Shown: in pieces, positions 27,953 through 38,649 of the stretch
How the letters are laid out: each line of letters begins with the position of its first letter
Position numbering within the stretch: the stretch's first letter is position 1
Assembly (NCBI GenBank): GCA_963817635.1
Contig: CAWFPR010000005.1
Span: 620,001 to 684,000 of the forward strand
Direction: 5' to 3'
Source of the DNA: CAWFPR01 sp963817635
GTDB lineage: Bacteria; Acidobacteriota; Vicinamibacteria; Vicinamibacterales; 2-12-FULL-66-21
Length of the DNA stretch: 64,000 nt
Notes under the pieces: generated by a model
Seen by the model: only the letters and a program-made list of their open reading frames with translations
Told to the model about the DNA's origin: nothing
The model's database searches: none
Position numbers and translations under genes: made by a program

Positions 27953-29874
27953 ATGAACTACAGCCTCACGAATCGGCAGCGGCGCCGGTTCAGATTGTGG
28001 TTTTTCGAAGGGCTTCGCGAGCCGGTCGGCCCGCATGCGCGGCACGTCCACCAATATGCGTGGTGGAAGGTGATGTGCCTGACGGGCGTTGACTACTTTT
28101 CGACACTCGGCTACCAGCCCGGCATTGCCTTCCTCGCGGCCGGCGCCCTTTCGCCGATCGCGACCTTCGTCCTGGTCCTGCTGACGCTGTTCGGCGCGCT
28201 CCCGATCTACCGGCGCGTCGCCGAGCACAGCCCGCACGGGCAGGGCAGCATCTCGATGCTCGAAGAGCTGCTGCCGCGCTGGCGCGGCAAGGCGTTCGTG
28301 CTGGTGCTGCTCGGGTTTGCCGCGACCGACTTCGTGATCACCATCACGCTCTCGGCAGCCGACGCCACGGCGCACATCATCGGCAATCCGTTCTTCCCCG
28401 ACATCTTCCACCATCAGATCGGGATGACCTTCGTGCTGCTGGGGCTGCTGTCGGGTGTGTTCCTCAAAGGCTTTCGGGAGGCGATCGGACTGGCCGTGGG
28501 CATCGTCGGCGCCTACCTCGCGCTGAACCTGGTCGTGATCGGCACGGCGCTCGACGCGCTGCTGCACCACGCGGAGTACATTCCGCGCTGGAAGGATGCG
28601 CTCGTGACCCAGCACGGGAGCCCGGTGATGATGGTGGCCTTCGCCCTGCTCCTGTTCCCGAAGCTGGCGCTCGGCCTGTCCGGCTTCGAAACGGGCGTGG
28701 CGCTGATGCCGCTCGTCAAGTCGGACAAGGCGGGCGACAAGGACCTTCCGGGACGGGTGCGCAATACCAAGAAGCTGCTGGGCACGGCGGCCCTGATCAT
28801 GAGCGTCATGCTGATGGGCAGCGCCTTCGTGACGACGCTGTTGATTCCGCCCGCACTCTTCCGGGCCGGCGGCGCCGCATCGGGCCGCGCGCTCTCGTAT
28901 CTCGCCCACACGCTGCTCGGCGAGAAATTCGGAACGGTCTACGACCTGAGCACGATCGCGATCCTGTGGTTCGCCGGCGCATCGGCGATGGCGGGCCTGC
29001 TGAACCTCGTGCCGAAATACCTGCCCCGCTACGGCATGGCGCCGGAATGGACGAAGGCCACGCGCCCGCTGGTGCTGCTGTTCACCGCGATCACGTTCCT
29101 CATCACCTACATCTTCAGCGCCGACGTGGAGGCGCAGGGCGGCGCCTATGCGACCGGCGTGCTCGTGCTGATGACGTCGGCGGCCGTGGCCGCCACGCTC
29201 GCGGCGTTCCGCCGCCACATGGCGGTGCGATTTCGCGTTTGCCGCGATCACGCTGGTGTTCGTTTACACGACGATCACCAACGTCATCGAACGGCCGGAC
29301 GGCGTGAAGATCGCCTCCTGGTTCATCGTCACGATCATCGTGACGTCGATGATCTCGCGCGTCATGCGCTCGACGGAGCTGCGCATCAAGGGCGTCGAAC
29401 CGGACGCGCTGGCGAAACAGTTCATCCGGGAGGCCGCCGGCGCGCCCGTGCGAATCATCGCGAACCGGCCCGATACCGGACGCCCCGAGGAATACGCGCA
29501 CAAGCTGAGGGAAGCGAGCGAATCGCACCACCTGCCGCCGGACGAGCAGGGTGCTGTTTCTCGAGGTCCGTCCGGGCGACGTCTCGGAGTTCACCGACAC
29601 GCTCCAGGTCGAGGGGGTGGACGTCGGCGGACACCACGTGCTGCGCACCACGAGCCCGGCCATCCCCAACGCCATCGCGGCGCTGCTGCTGTATTGCCGC
29701 GACGAGACGGGCAAGATCCCGCACGCCTATTTCGGCTGGACCGAAGGCAATCCGATCGCCTACCTGCTGAAGTTCCTGGCGTTCGGCGAAGGCGACACGG
29801 CGCCGGTCACCCGCGAAGTGCTGCGGCAGACAGAGGCGGACCCGATGCGGCGGCCGCGCATTCACGTCGGGTAG
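27953..29874 (+). CDS. APC-superfamily permease with C-terminal cytosolic domain (two frameshifts)
   Basis: About 640 aa from ATG 27953. A charged N-terminus leads into WWKVMCLTGVDYFSTLGYQP, the opening helix of APC/COG0531-type transporters. About a dozen membrane helices follow, for example AFALLLFPKLALGLSGFETG. Shifts near 29228 and 29550 break the frame, but homology continues: FVYTTITNVIERPDGVKIAS, then a soluble tail (VLFLEVRPGDVSEFTDTLQV, AYFGWTEGNPIAYLLKFLAF). The tail may be regulatory. The substrate could be amino acids or a cation and is not resolved. It follows the symporter gene by 7 bases, so they are likely co-transcribed. Confidence 0.82.
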
Positions 29875-29878
29875 GGGG

Positions 29879-29939
29879 CAGGGCTCAAGGCTCGCAGGGC
29901 CGTCAGGGCTCAAGCGCTCAGGGCTCAAGTCGGCTCAAG
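29879..29939. repeat. Short interspersed repeat between convergent genes
   Basis: CAGGGCTCAAG occurs at 29879-29889, 29904-29914 and 29919-29929, with a degenerate copy (CGGCTCAAG) at 29931-29939. The array fills the gap between the ends of the permease and the CNNM-like gene. Confidence 0.7.
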
Positions 29940-31234
29940 CCTGCCGTCGAGCGAGGCACACGGCGGCTTCGTTCACGCCGTGTCCCAGGATGGCCGTCAC
30001 CTCGATCGACAACCGCCCCCAGCGCACCGAATCGCCGACTTCCGGCGGGCGGCCGAGCAGCGTGAGCACGAGGCCGCTGACGCTGTCGACATCCTCGTGT
30101 TCCAGCTCGATGTCGAACCGCTGGCCCAGCTCGTCGATCCGCATCGTCCCCGGCACCCGCAGCCGTCCGTCATCGTCGCGATAGGTGTCGGGCGCCGTCG
30201 CGGGGCCTTCCTCGATTTCGCCGACGACCTCCTCGAAGAGATCCTCGAGCGTGACGATCCCGGCCGTGCCGCCGTGTTCGTCGATCACGATCGCCATCTG
30301 TGTCCGCTCGCGCCGCATGGTCGTCAGCACGTCGTCGAGCCCCGCCGTCTCGGGCACCAGCGGGACGGGGCGCGCGTGCCTCGCCGCGATGGTCTCGTTC
30401 CGCAGGAGCACGCGCAGCAGGTCCTTGACGTGGACCATGCCGAGAATGTGGTCCAGGTCCCCTTCGAAGATCGGGTAGCGGGTATGCGGAGACCGCCCCA
30501 GCTCCGCGCGGATCCCGTCAGGCGTCGTGCCAACCGGGATGCCGGCGATTCGCACGCGCGGCACCATCGCCTCGTCGGCCGTCAGGTCGCCGAACTCGAA
30601 CAGCTCCTGGAGCATCCGGCCCGAGTCGGCGCGCAGCGCACCGAGGTCCTCGCTCTCCTGCACGACGAGCTGCAGTTCCTCGGCGGTGTAGTAGTGATCG
30701 GCGTTCTGGGCCTGGCGGTTGACCCCGACGAGCTTCAGCATGTGGTTGCCGATCCAGTTCAGCGTCACCACGAAGGGAAACAGCAGGTTCTTCGTCCACA
30801 GCATCGGCGGCGTGATCCAGAGCACCATGTGCTCGGCCTGCTGGAGCGCGAGGGACTTCGGCACCATCTCGCCGACGACGATATGGAAGTAGGTGAGGAT
30901 GGCAACCGCGAGCACGCTCGCGAGACCGTGGGACGCCAGGATGGCGGGCACACCGCGGTGGCCGAGCAGGTCGAGGATGCCGTCGGCCATCACGTGCTCG
31001 CCGTACATGCCGAGCCCGAGGCTCGCGGCCGTGATTCCGAGCTGCGCCGTGGCGATGTACCGATCCTGCTGCGTCGGGTTCTGCAGCACGCGCTGCACCG
31101 CCCTGGCCATCTTGTTGCCGGCGGCGGCGCCGGCGGTCGATCGCGGTGCGGGGTGCGCCGACGATGGCGAACTCCGCCGCAACGAACAGTCCGTTGAGCA
31201 GGATGAGCGCGGCGATGATGAGGAAGGCCGTCAT
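29935..31234 (-). CDS. CNNM/CorC-family membrane protein with CBS pair (one frameshift)
   Basis: About 432 aa from ATG 31234, which overlaps the stop of the preceding paralog (ATGA). The N-terminal DUF21 membrane domain begins TAFLIIAALILLNGLFVAAE. A frame slip near 31135 interrupts it, after which KMARAVQRVLQNPTQQDRYI and VAILTYFHIVVGEMVPKSLA follow. Two CBS motifs (MVHVKDLLRVLLRNETIA and IVIDEHGGTAGIVTLEDLFE) and a CorC_HlyC transporter-associated domain complete it. Family members export Mg2+ or Co2+, or were once called hemolysins. The tandem pair suggests recent duplication or a heteromer. Confidence 0.87.
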
Positions 31235-32546
31235 GCCTGGTCCTCCGCGGCCGCCGGCCGGCGTTCCACGATGATCGTCTGGACGACGTGATCTTCGACG
31301 ACCTCCACCTCGACGGCGACGCCGTCGAGCGTGACCTTCTCGCCGGGCTCGGGCACGCGTCCGAGCCGATCCACGACGTACGCGCCGACCGTGTCGGCGG
31401 CGCCCTTCCACTCACGGCCGATCAGGAGCGACGCCTGATCGAGGCGCATCATGCCCGGGACGCGGAGGCGGCCGTCGGACAGGCGAATCGCGCGCAGCTG
31501 CGCGGATTTGAACTCGTCGGCGACTCCGCCCAGCAGCTCCCCGACCACGTCCTCGAGCGTGATCAGGCCGACGATGGCGCCGAGTCCGTCTACGACCATC
31601 GCCTGGTGGCTCCGCCGCTCGCGGAGAAAGCCGAGCAGCCGGTCGGCGGGCATCGTATCGGGCACGTGCACGATCGGCCGCAGCAGCGACGCGACGCTCA
31701 TCGGCGCGCCCTGCGCGTAGTGCGTGATGACGTCCTTCGTGTGCAGGATGCCAATCGACTGCGTCCATCGAGCCGCGGTAGACGGGAAGACGGCTGAACG
31801 GGCTCGCCGCGACGATGCGCAGCACCTCGTCGAACGGCGTCGAGCTTTCGACGCCCGCGAGCCGCGCGCGTGGGACCATCAACTGCCGCGCCGTGCGAAG
31901 CCCGAGCCGCAGCGCCCGGTGAAGCCGCACCTGCTCGAGCGGTTCCAGCAGACCGCCGTCCCGGCTCTCGGCAATCAGCAGCTCGATCTCCTCCGGGGAG
32001 TGCACGTGCCGGTGCCCGTCGGCCGGCACGCGGAGCAGCTTGAGCAGCAGCACGCCGCTGCCGTTCAGGAGCGCGATCGACCGCGAGAAGATGCGGAGCG
32101 ACCACTGCATCGGCAGCACGGTGAAGAGCGCCGTCTCGGTCGGCTTGGTGAGGGCGAGCGACTTGGGCACCAGCTCGCCGGCGATCACCGACAACGTCGT
32201 CAGGAAGAGGAGCACGGCGAGAGCCGCGGACGAGTCGACGCGGCATCGGCCGTCCACGCCGCCGAAGCGCTGGATCCACGGGCTCAGCGGCCGGCGCCAG
32301 CGCAGCCTGGCCGTACGCGCCCAGGATCAGGCTCGACAGGGTGATGCCGACCTGCGACGCCGCGATGTAGCGATCGAGGGCGTGGCTGTCTTCGACGACG
32401 GGCAGGAGCCGCGCCGCGAGCGCGTTGCCGTCCTCGGCCAGTCGCCGCAGGCGGCTCCGGCGCACGCTCACGGTAGCGAATTCAGCCGCGACGTACAGGG
32501 CCGTGAGCAGAATCAGCAGGACGATGATCGTCCACGCCAGGAGCAT
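31231..32546 (-). CDS. CNNM/CorC-family membrane protein with CBS pair (two frameshifts)
   Basis: About 437 aa from ATG 32546 (LLAWTIIVLLILLTALYVAA), with a TTG 7 codons upstream as an alternative. The DUF21 domain continues as ALDRYIAASQVGITLSSLIL, and after a slip near 32270 as LTTLSVIAGELVPKSLALTK. The first CBS (SRLPVYRGSMDAV) is followed by a second slip near 31755, then the second CBS (QAMVVDGLGAIVGLITLEDV) and the C-terminal domain ending RRPAAAEDQA. It precedes and overlaps its paralog. Both probably act in divalent cation efflux or ion homeostasis at the inner membrane. Confidence 0.85.
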
Positions 32547-32784
32547 GTGGGAGGAATCGTACTGCAAAACACGGCTGAGCCGCTGAACCCCGCTCAGCTT
32601 GGCCGATGGCAGCTACACCGTCACCAGTTTCGTCGGATGTCGTGTCGCATGCGTCGGGATGCGACCATACCGTCGAGACGCCCGGCCCGTGGAGGCGGAC
32701 AGAACGGCTGCGGAAGGCCGGCTGATCCGCTTGGCGAACGACCAATCGTCATGTCGCCGGCGGCGTTGAAGAACGACACGACCG

Positions 32785-35199
32785 TCATTCAGCCCTGAGG
32801 GCGACGACGGGATCGACGCGGGTGGCGCGGCGGCCGGGCAGATAGCCTGCGAGCGCCGCAACGCCCGCCAGCACGACGGCGACTGTCGCGAACGTGACCG
32901 GGTCGCCGGGCGTCACGTTGAACAGCAGGCTCGTCATGAGGCGCGTCACCATGAACGCCGCGGCCCCTCCGATCGCGATGCCGATACACGCAAGCAGCAG
33001 CGCGTGGCCCACGATCATGCGCAGCACGGCTCCTCGGCGGGCGCCGAGCGCGAGGCGAATCCCGATTTCCTGCGTACGCTGCGTGACGCTGTACCAGATC
33101 ACGCCGTAGATGCCGACCGCCGCGAGGAGCAGCGCCGCCGCCGCGAAGATCGCGAGCAACAGCATCGTCAGGCGGCGCTCGGCCACCGAATCCGAAATGA
33201 CCTCGTCCATCGTCCTGATCGAGCCGACGGCGAGTTCGGGGTCCTGCTCACGGATGATCGACACGACGGGATTGACGAGCGCCCGGGGATCGCCAGGGGA
33301 GTGAATCGTCAGCGTCATCGATCGGTACGGGAAGCGCGGATACGGCCAGTACGTCATGTCCCGGGGAGCCGTGTCGAGGCCTGCGTGACGCACGTCGGAG
33401 ACGACGCCCACGATCTCGTCCTCGCCCGTTTCGCCCCACGAGATCCGCACCCGCTTGCCGATCGGATCCTCGCCGGGCCACTGCCGCCGCGCCATGGTCT
33501 CGTTGATGATGACCTTGCCCGATGCGTCGGCCGCGTCGCGCTCGTTGAAGAGGCGCCCTTTGAGCAGCGACACCCCCATTGTCCTGAAGTAGCCGTTCGT
33601 GATGACCCGCACGTCGGCGACCGCTTCCTGGCCGAGCGGAGGATTCGGGCGTCCGACGACCCAATAGGTCGTGGCGGCGCCAAGGCCCGTCAGCGGCAGG
33701 AAGCTGACGCCGCCCGAGGCGTCCACGCCAGGCAGCGCGTCGATGCGTTCGAACAGCCGGCGGTAGAACTCCACCTGCCGGGCCGGCTGCGCGTAGCGCG
33801 CCGACGGCAGGCTGAGATCCATCGCGACCGTGCCGCGCGGATTGAAGCCGGGATCGACGCCGGCCAGTTCGATGAAGCTGCGAATCAGCAGTCCGGCGCC
33901 CGCCAGCAGCACCAGCGCGAGCGCAACTTCCGCGACGATCAGGGCGCTGCGGGTCCGGTTGCCCAGGGCGGCGGACCCCGATCGTCCGCCCTGCTTCAGG
34001 GACTCCGTCAGGTCCGCACTGGCGGCGCTGAGTGCCGGAATCAACCCGAACAGCAGACCGCTCAGAACGGAGACGCCGGCCGTGAAGGTCAGCACCCAGC
34101 CATCGACGCTGACGGCCTCCAGCCGCGGGATTGGCAGGCGCTCGGCGACGACCACCCGCAGGAACTCGAGCGCCCACCAGGCGAACAGCAGACCGACGGC
34201 CCCGCCGGCTGATGCCAGGACCGCGCTTTCCGCCAGCAACTGACGGACCAGGCGGCCGCGCGCCGCCCCGAGCGCCGCGCGCACCGCCAGCTCGCGATGC
34301 CTGGACGTCGCGCGCGCGAGCAGCAGGTTCGCCACGTTCGCGCACGCGATGAGCAGCACCACGCCGACGGCGCAGAGCAGGATCAGGAGTGCCGGACGCA
34401 CGTCGCCCGTAAGCTGCTCGCCCAGCGGCACGACCCGCGCGGTCCAGCCGGTGTTGAACTCCGGAAACTGGCGCGTGAGATCGGCATGCACGCGCGTCAT
34501 GTCGCGCTGCGCGCTCTCGAAGGCCACGCCCGGCTTCAGCCGTGCGAGCACCGTGATGGACCGGCCGCGGGGGGTGCGTGACGCGGCGGTGAAGCCGATG
34601 GGCAGCCACATGTCGACGGTCTTGTCGAGATACGAGAACCCCGGCGGCATCACACCGACGACGGTCGTGGAGCGGCCGTCGAGCGTGACGGGCTTCCCCA
34701 GGATCGAGGGATCGGCCTGAAAGCGCTGGGTCCACAGCCTGTCGCTGATCACGGCGACCCGCCGGTCGGGCGTGTCTTCGTCGACGGTGAATGCGCGGCC
34801 GAGGGCTGGCTGCACGCCGATGATCGGGAAGAACGCCGCCGAGACGAGCGCGACGGGCACGTCGCGCGGCTCGCCGCCGCCAGTGAGCGTCACCGAGAAC
34901 GTGAGGCTGACGGCCGCCATGTCCTCGAACGACTGCTGCATGTCGCGCCAGCGGAGAAAGTTCGCCGGAGCGACCACGTTCGTGGTCCTGTCTCGCGGGA
35001 TGTTGTATTCCCACACGATCGCCAGCCGGCCGGCGTCCATGTAGGGGAGCGGCCGGAGGAGCAGCGTGTTGACGACGCTGAAGATCGCGGTGTTCGCGCC
35101 GATGCCGATCGCCAGCGCCGCGACGGCAATGGCGGTGAAGCCCGGCGCACGCGCCAGCAGCCGCGCGCCATGACGGAGATCCTGGAGCAGTGTGAGCAT
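32785..35199 (-). CDS. ADOP-type FtsX/MacB permease
   Basis: 804 aa, intact. The order is: leader LTLLQDLRHGARLLARAPGF, first helix (IAVAALAIGIGANTAIFSVV), MacB-type periplasmic core, FtsX block (LLILLCAVGVVLLIACANVA), second core (DIVGVV-like segment EDEIVGVVSDVRHAGLDTAP), and final FtsX block (LLAIFAAAALLLAAVGIYGV) ending RRATRVDPVVALRAE. It lacks the PadR-linked prefix. It lies downstream of the HEAT/BlaR genes on the same strand, but the 76-base gap holds a palindromic repeat, so a separate unit is possible. No ATPase is adjacent; the substrate is unknown. Confidence 0.91.
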   Translation of the reverse strand: MLTLLQDLRHGARLLARAPGFTAIAVAALAIGIGANTAIFSVVNTLLLRPLPYMDAGRLAIVWEYNIPRDRTTNVVAPANFLRWRDMQQSFEDMAAVSLTFSVTLTGGGEPRDVPVALVSAAFFPIIGVQPALGRAFTVDEDTPDRRVAVISDRLWTQRFQADPSILGKPVTLDGRSTTVVGVMPPGFSYLDKTVDMWLPIGFTAASRTPRGRSITVLARLKPGVAFESAQRDMTRVHADLTRQFPEFNTGWTARVVPLGEQLTGDVRPALLILLCAVGVVLLIACANVANLLLARATSRHRELAVRAALGAARGRLVRQLLAESAVLASAGGAVGLLFAWWALEFLRVVVAERLPIPRLEAVSVDGWVLTFTAGVSVLSGLLFGLIPALSAASADLTESLKQGGRSGSAALGNRTRSALIVAEVALALVLLAGAGLLIRSFIELAGVDPGFNPRGTVAMDLSLPSARYAQPARQVEFYRRLFERIDALPGVDASGGVSFLPLTGLGAATTYWVVGRPNPPLGQEAVADVRVITNGYFRTMGVSLLKGRLFNERDAADASGKVIINETMARRQWPGEDPIGKRVRISWGETGEDEIVGVVSDVRHAGLDTAPRDMTYWPYPRFPYRSMTLTIHSPGDPRALVNPVVSIIREQDPELAVGSIRTMDEVISDSVAERRLTMLLLAIFAAAALLLAAVGIYGVIWYSVTQRTQEIGIRLALGARRGAVLRMIVGHALLLACIGIAIGGAAAFMVTRLMTSLLFNVTPGDPVTFATVAVVLAGVAALAGYLPGRRATRVDPVVALRAE

Positions 35200-35208
35200 A
35201 CTTTGTAG

Positions 35209-35270
35209 GGGCGGCTCGAGAGCCGCCCTTGACGATTGTGTTGGTCCGCCTCGAGAGCCGCCCTTGACGA
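35209..35270. repeat. Palindromic element followed by a direct repeat
   Basis: GGGCGGCTC and GAGCCGCCC form an inverted repeat (35209-35228, 2-base loop). The 20-base sequence TCGAGAGCCGCCCTTGACGA occurs at 35216-35235 and again at 35251-35270. It sits between the ADOP start and the end of the HEAT gene and resembles a dispersed REP-like element. Confidence 0.75.
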
Positions 35271-35275
35271 CGGCC

Positions 35276-36352
35276 CTACCGTCCGATGGCGCCGATCGCC
35301 CACGCCGCCTGGCGGCGCACCCGAACGTCGGTGTCCCTCAGGAGCGGAATCAGCGCGTTCGAGGCGGACGAGTCGCCGATGGCTCCGAGCGCCCAGGCGG
35401 CCTGTTCGCGGACGCGCGGCTCGGCGTCGCCGAGGACGACCATGAGCGCGTCCACGCCGCCCCGGTCGCCGATGGCGCCGAGCGCCCACGCGGCCTGTTC
35501 GCGCACCCGCGCGTCGGTGTCGCGGAGCGCGGCGGCGAGCGCCTGCACGGCTCGCGAATCGTCGATCGCGCCGGCCGCCCATGCGGCCTGCCGGCGAACC
35601 TTTGCGTTGCTGTCCTTCAGCGTCGTCACGAGCGCCGGCACGGCTGCCGGATCGTCCAGCGCGCCCAGCGCCCAGGCCGCCTGTTCACGAACACCGGGCT
35701 CGGCGTCCTTCAGGCTGTCGACGAGCGGCGCCACCGCGCGGCGATCGTCGAACGCCCCGAGTGCCCAGGCCGCGTTCCGGCGCGCGAACCAGGCTCCCTC
35801 CCGCAGCGCCGAGAGCACGGGGTTGAAAGCCGGCGAACCGATGGAGACCAGCGCGCGCGCGGCCTGCTCGCCCGGGGTGGTCAGGTCGTTGCGCGAGTTC
35901 CACCGCTCGCGGCCGCAGACGGACGGGTCGATGCGCGCCTGATCGCCGAGGAGCGCGACCAGTGGCTGCACCGCGTCGGCCGCCCGGTCGCCCAGCTCGC
36001 GCAGGTCGCACGCGGCGCGCGTCCGGACAATCGCGTCGGCGTCGGCGAGGTCGGCGGTCAGTGCCTTCACGCTCCGGACCTGCGCGGGATCGGCGAGCGC
36101 CGACCCGACCGGCGCGTCGTGGATCCGGGCGAGCGCGATGGCCGCCTGGCGCCGCACCGCGGCGTCCTGGTCCGCCAGCGCGGTGCGCAGGCCGGCGAGC
36201 GCGGCTTCTCGGGCATTCATCTGCGCCGTGACCGACGTCGTGCGCGACGACCAGTCGAGCGACGGGTGCAGGACGATCCAACTCGCGCCAAGGAAGATGG
36301 CGCTCGTTTTCATCAGCGTCCGAACGAAGACGGCCAGGGGAGTCATCGGCAT
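35276..36352 (-). CDS. HEAT-repeat protein, probably exported
   Basis: 358 aa. A hydrophobic N-terminal segment (VRTLMKTSAIFLGASWIVLH) looks like a signal anchor. The rest is a solenoid of about eight HEAT units with 31-residue spacing, the last five very regular: DAEPGVREQAAWALGALDD, DSNAKVRRQAAWAAGAIDD, DTDARVREQAAWALGAIGD and so on. Such all-repeat proteins are scaffolds for protein contacts; no catalytic residues are seen. It lies 88 bases downstream of a BlaR1-like peptidase that ends in the same kind of repeat, so the two may interact. Confidence 0.85.
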   Translation of the reverse strand: MPMTPLAVFVRTLMKTSAIFLGASWIVLHPSLDWSSRTTSVTAQMNAREAALAGLRTALADQDAAVRRQAAIALARIHDAPVGSALADPAQVRSVKALTADLADADAIVRTRAACDLRELGDRAADAVQPLVALLGDQARIDPSVCGRERWNSRNDLTTPGEQAARALVSIGSPAFNPVLSALREGAWFARRNAAWALGAFDDRRAVAPLVDSLKDAEPGVREQAAWALGALDDPAAVPALVTTLKDSNAKVRRQAAWAAGAIDDSRAVQALAAALRDTDARVREQAAWALGAIGDRGGVDALMVVLGDAEPRVREQAAWALGAIGDSSASNALIPLLRDTDVRVRRQAAWAIGAIGR

Positions 36353-36440
36353 CTCCTGCCAGGGAAAAACTGCATCTGGGCCTGCGCCTCCAGACCGCTC
36401 CGGCGATCGCGAGGATCGCCGGGCGGCGAGGCGGACGACA

Positions 36441-38649
36441 TCAGCGGGCGATCTGGCCGAGTGCGAATGCCGCCTGCTGGCGGACGCTGGCGTTCGGGTC
36501 CTTGAGCGCGGCGGTCAGGCCGTCGATGGCGCGCGGGTCGCGGATCTGGCCGAGGGCGAACGCCGCCTGCTCGCGCACGTCGGCCTCCGAGTCCTTGAGC
36601 GCGACCACGAGCGCTTCAACGGCACCGTGGTCGCGAATCTGTCCGAGGGCGAAGGCGGCCTGCTCCCGGACGTCGGCATTCGGGTCCTTGAGCGCCGAGA
36701 TCAGCGCCGGCGCGGCCTTTGAGTCGCGAATCTGACCGAGCGAGAAGGCGGCCTGCTGACGGACGTCCGGTTTCTCGTCGTGCAGCGCGACCGACAGCCC
36801 CTCGATCGCCGACACGTCGCGCAACTGCCCGAGGGCGAAGACCACCTGCTCCCGGACGCTCGCGTCGACATCCTTGAGGGCACTGGTGAGGGCCTGGACG
36901 GCCGACTTGTCGCGCAGCTGGCCGAGCGCGAACGCGACCTGCTCGCGAACGTCGTGGCTCTGAATCCTTGAGTGCCGCGATGAGCGGCTCCACCGCGCGG
37001 CGGTCGCGCAGCTGCGAGAGGCCGAAGGCCGCCTGTTCGCGCACGTCCGCCGCCGCATCGGTCAAGGCCTGGACGAGCGGCTCGAAGATCGCCGGATCGC
37101 GCAGCCGCACGAGCGCGTTGAGCGCCGTCTCGCGCACGTCCTTGTCCGTGTCCTTCAACGCCGCGGTCAGCGCGGCCACCAGCTTGGGATCCGCCGGATT
37201 CCTGTCGCTGCGGACGCGAGTGGTGTTCTCCTGTCCCATGCCCAGCGAGCCCAGCTCCACGCCCAGCGAGTCCAGGACGGACGAGATGGTTGGCTGGACG
37301 ATGCTCTGCACGACACCGTTCACGGTTCCGGCGGTCGCCTCAGCGATTCCCTCCCGAACGCTCTCCCGGATGGCGGTCTTATTCACGACCTGCGTTTGGG
37401 TGGTGACGTGTGTGCTGACGCGCACGTCCGGCGGGCTGACCCGGACAACAGCCTGTGGCGCGCCGTCGGGAGCCGCGGCCGGAACCGGCTGCGCGTCCGG
37501 CGCCGGGGCCCCCGCCACCGGCCGCGGGTCCGTGGTCTGCCCCTCCGCGGCGTAGACCCACGGCTGCATGGAGGCCAGCGGCATCACCGCGCAGGCAAAG
37601 ACGACCGTGGCGCCGGCCGTGCGCAACCGCGACAGGCCAGAGCGGGGAACGGTCGGATCGAGGATGGCCATGAGACGTCCCTCCAGCTGCGAACGGTGCG
37701 CCATGGCCAGGCTCGCGCCCGCCATCACACCAGGAAAACGGCCCGCGCGCATGACGCGCGCGATATCGAGTAGTTGATCGGCGTAGTCGGCGCCGCGCGT
37801 GCCGGCGGCCAGCACGAGGTCGTCACAGGCACGCTCGCGCTCGGTGCGCACGTGGCGCGCGGCCATCCATACCAGCGGATTGAACCAGTAGAACGCGCAG
37901 GCGACCTGCGCCAGCATGTGCGTCAGGCAATCGCGCCGCTTCACGTGGGCCAGCTCGTGCAGGAGCACGATGCGCAGCCGGTCGGCGGGCCAGTTGTCCG
38001 CGTCGTCCGGCATGACGACGGCGGGCCGGAAGATGCCCCAGGCCATCGGCATCGAGGCGCGGCGACTCTGAAGAAATGTAATGCGCGGCGACACGCCCAG
38101 TTCGGCCGCCAGCTCCCGGGCGAGCGGAAGCCATGGCGCGTCCGTCACGCGCTCGGTGCGCCGCGACATCCAGCCGACGGCGGCGAACCCCAGTGCGAGG
38201 CGGCCAAGAACCAGCGTCGCGCCGAATGCCCAGATCAACAGCAGCGCCGCGGAAAACGACAGGCGCGGTGCGATCGATTGCCGGCTCGGGGTTTCGCCCG
38301 GAGCGCTGAGATTGGGTCCGACATTCGCCCGGCGCAGGGGCGCCGCGGGCGCGCTGACCTCAATCGGCAGTGCCACCGCGACCTCGGGAGCCGCCGGCAG
38401 GATCTCGGCGGACTCGAGCGTGACCAGGGGCACCTGCCACCTGGGAAGCGCGAGCGACAGGGCGGGCAGGACCATCGCACTCACGAGCGCGAGGGTCCAC
38501 AGCAGGTGCCGGGCGGCTGCGGTGCGGCGGCGCAGGATTGTCGCCGCGATTCCGGCGCCAGCCAGGAGCAGCGTCGCCTTGAAGATCGCATCGGCGAGGG
38601 GCAGCCACGCCGTTCCGGACAGGTCAGGAAGCACTGAGAGGACGCTCAT
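36441..38649 (-). CDS. BlaR1-like M56 metallopeptidase with C-terminal HEAT repeats (one frameshift)
   Basis: About 736 aa from ATG 38649. The N-terminus has BlaR1-type membrane helices (AIFKATLLLAGAGIAATILR, LLWTLALVSAMVLPALSLAL). The zinc motif HELAH is at residues 231-235 (LRIVLLHELAHVKRRDCLTH), followed by ACAFYWFNPLVWMAARHVRT. A linker with a further helix (MPLASMQPWVYAAEGQ) leads to a Pro/Ala-rich stretch and eight 31-residue HEAT units; a slip near 36960 separates units 2 and 3. BlaR1 normally ends in a beta-lactam-binding domain, absent here. The overlap with BlaI implies antirepressor control triggered by something other than beta-lactams. Confidence 0.85.

Noticed and set aside
26313..27956. 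A 547-codon plus-strand frame over the symporter
   Set aside because: The overlapping frame at 26668 is an unmistakable DAACS transporter, and the longer frame is compositionally a shadow.
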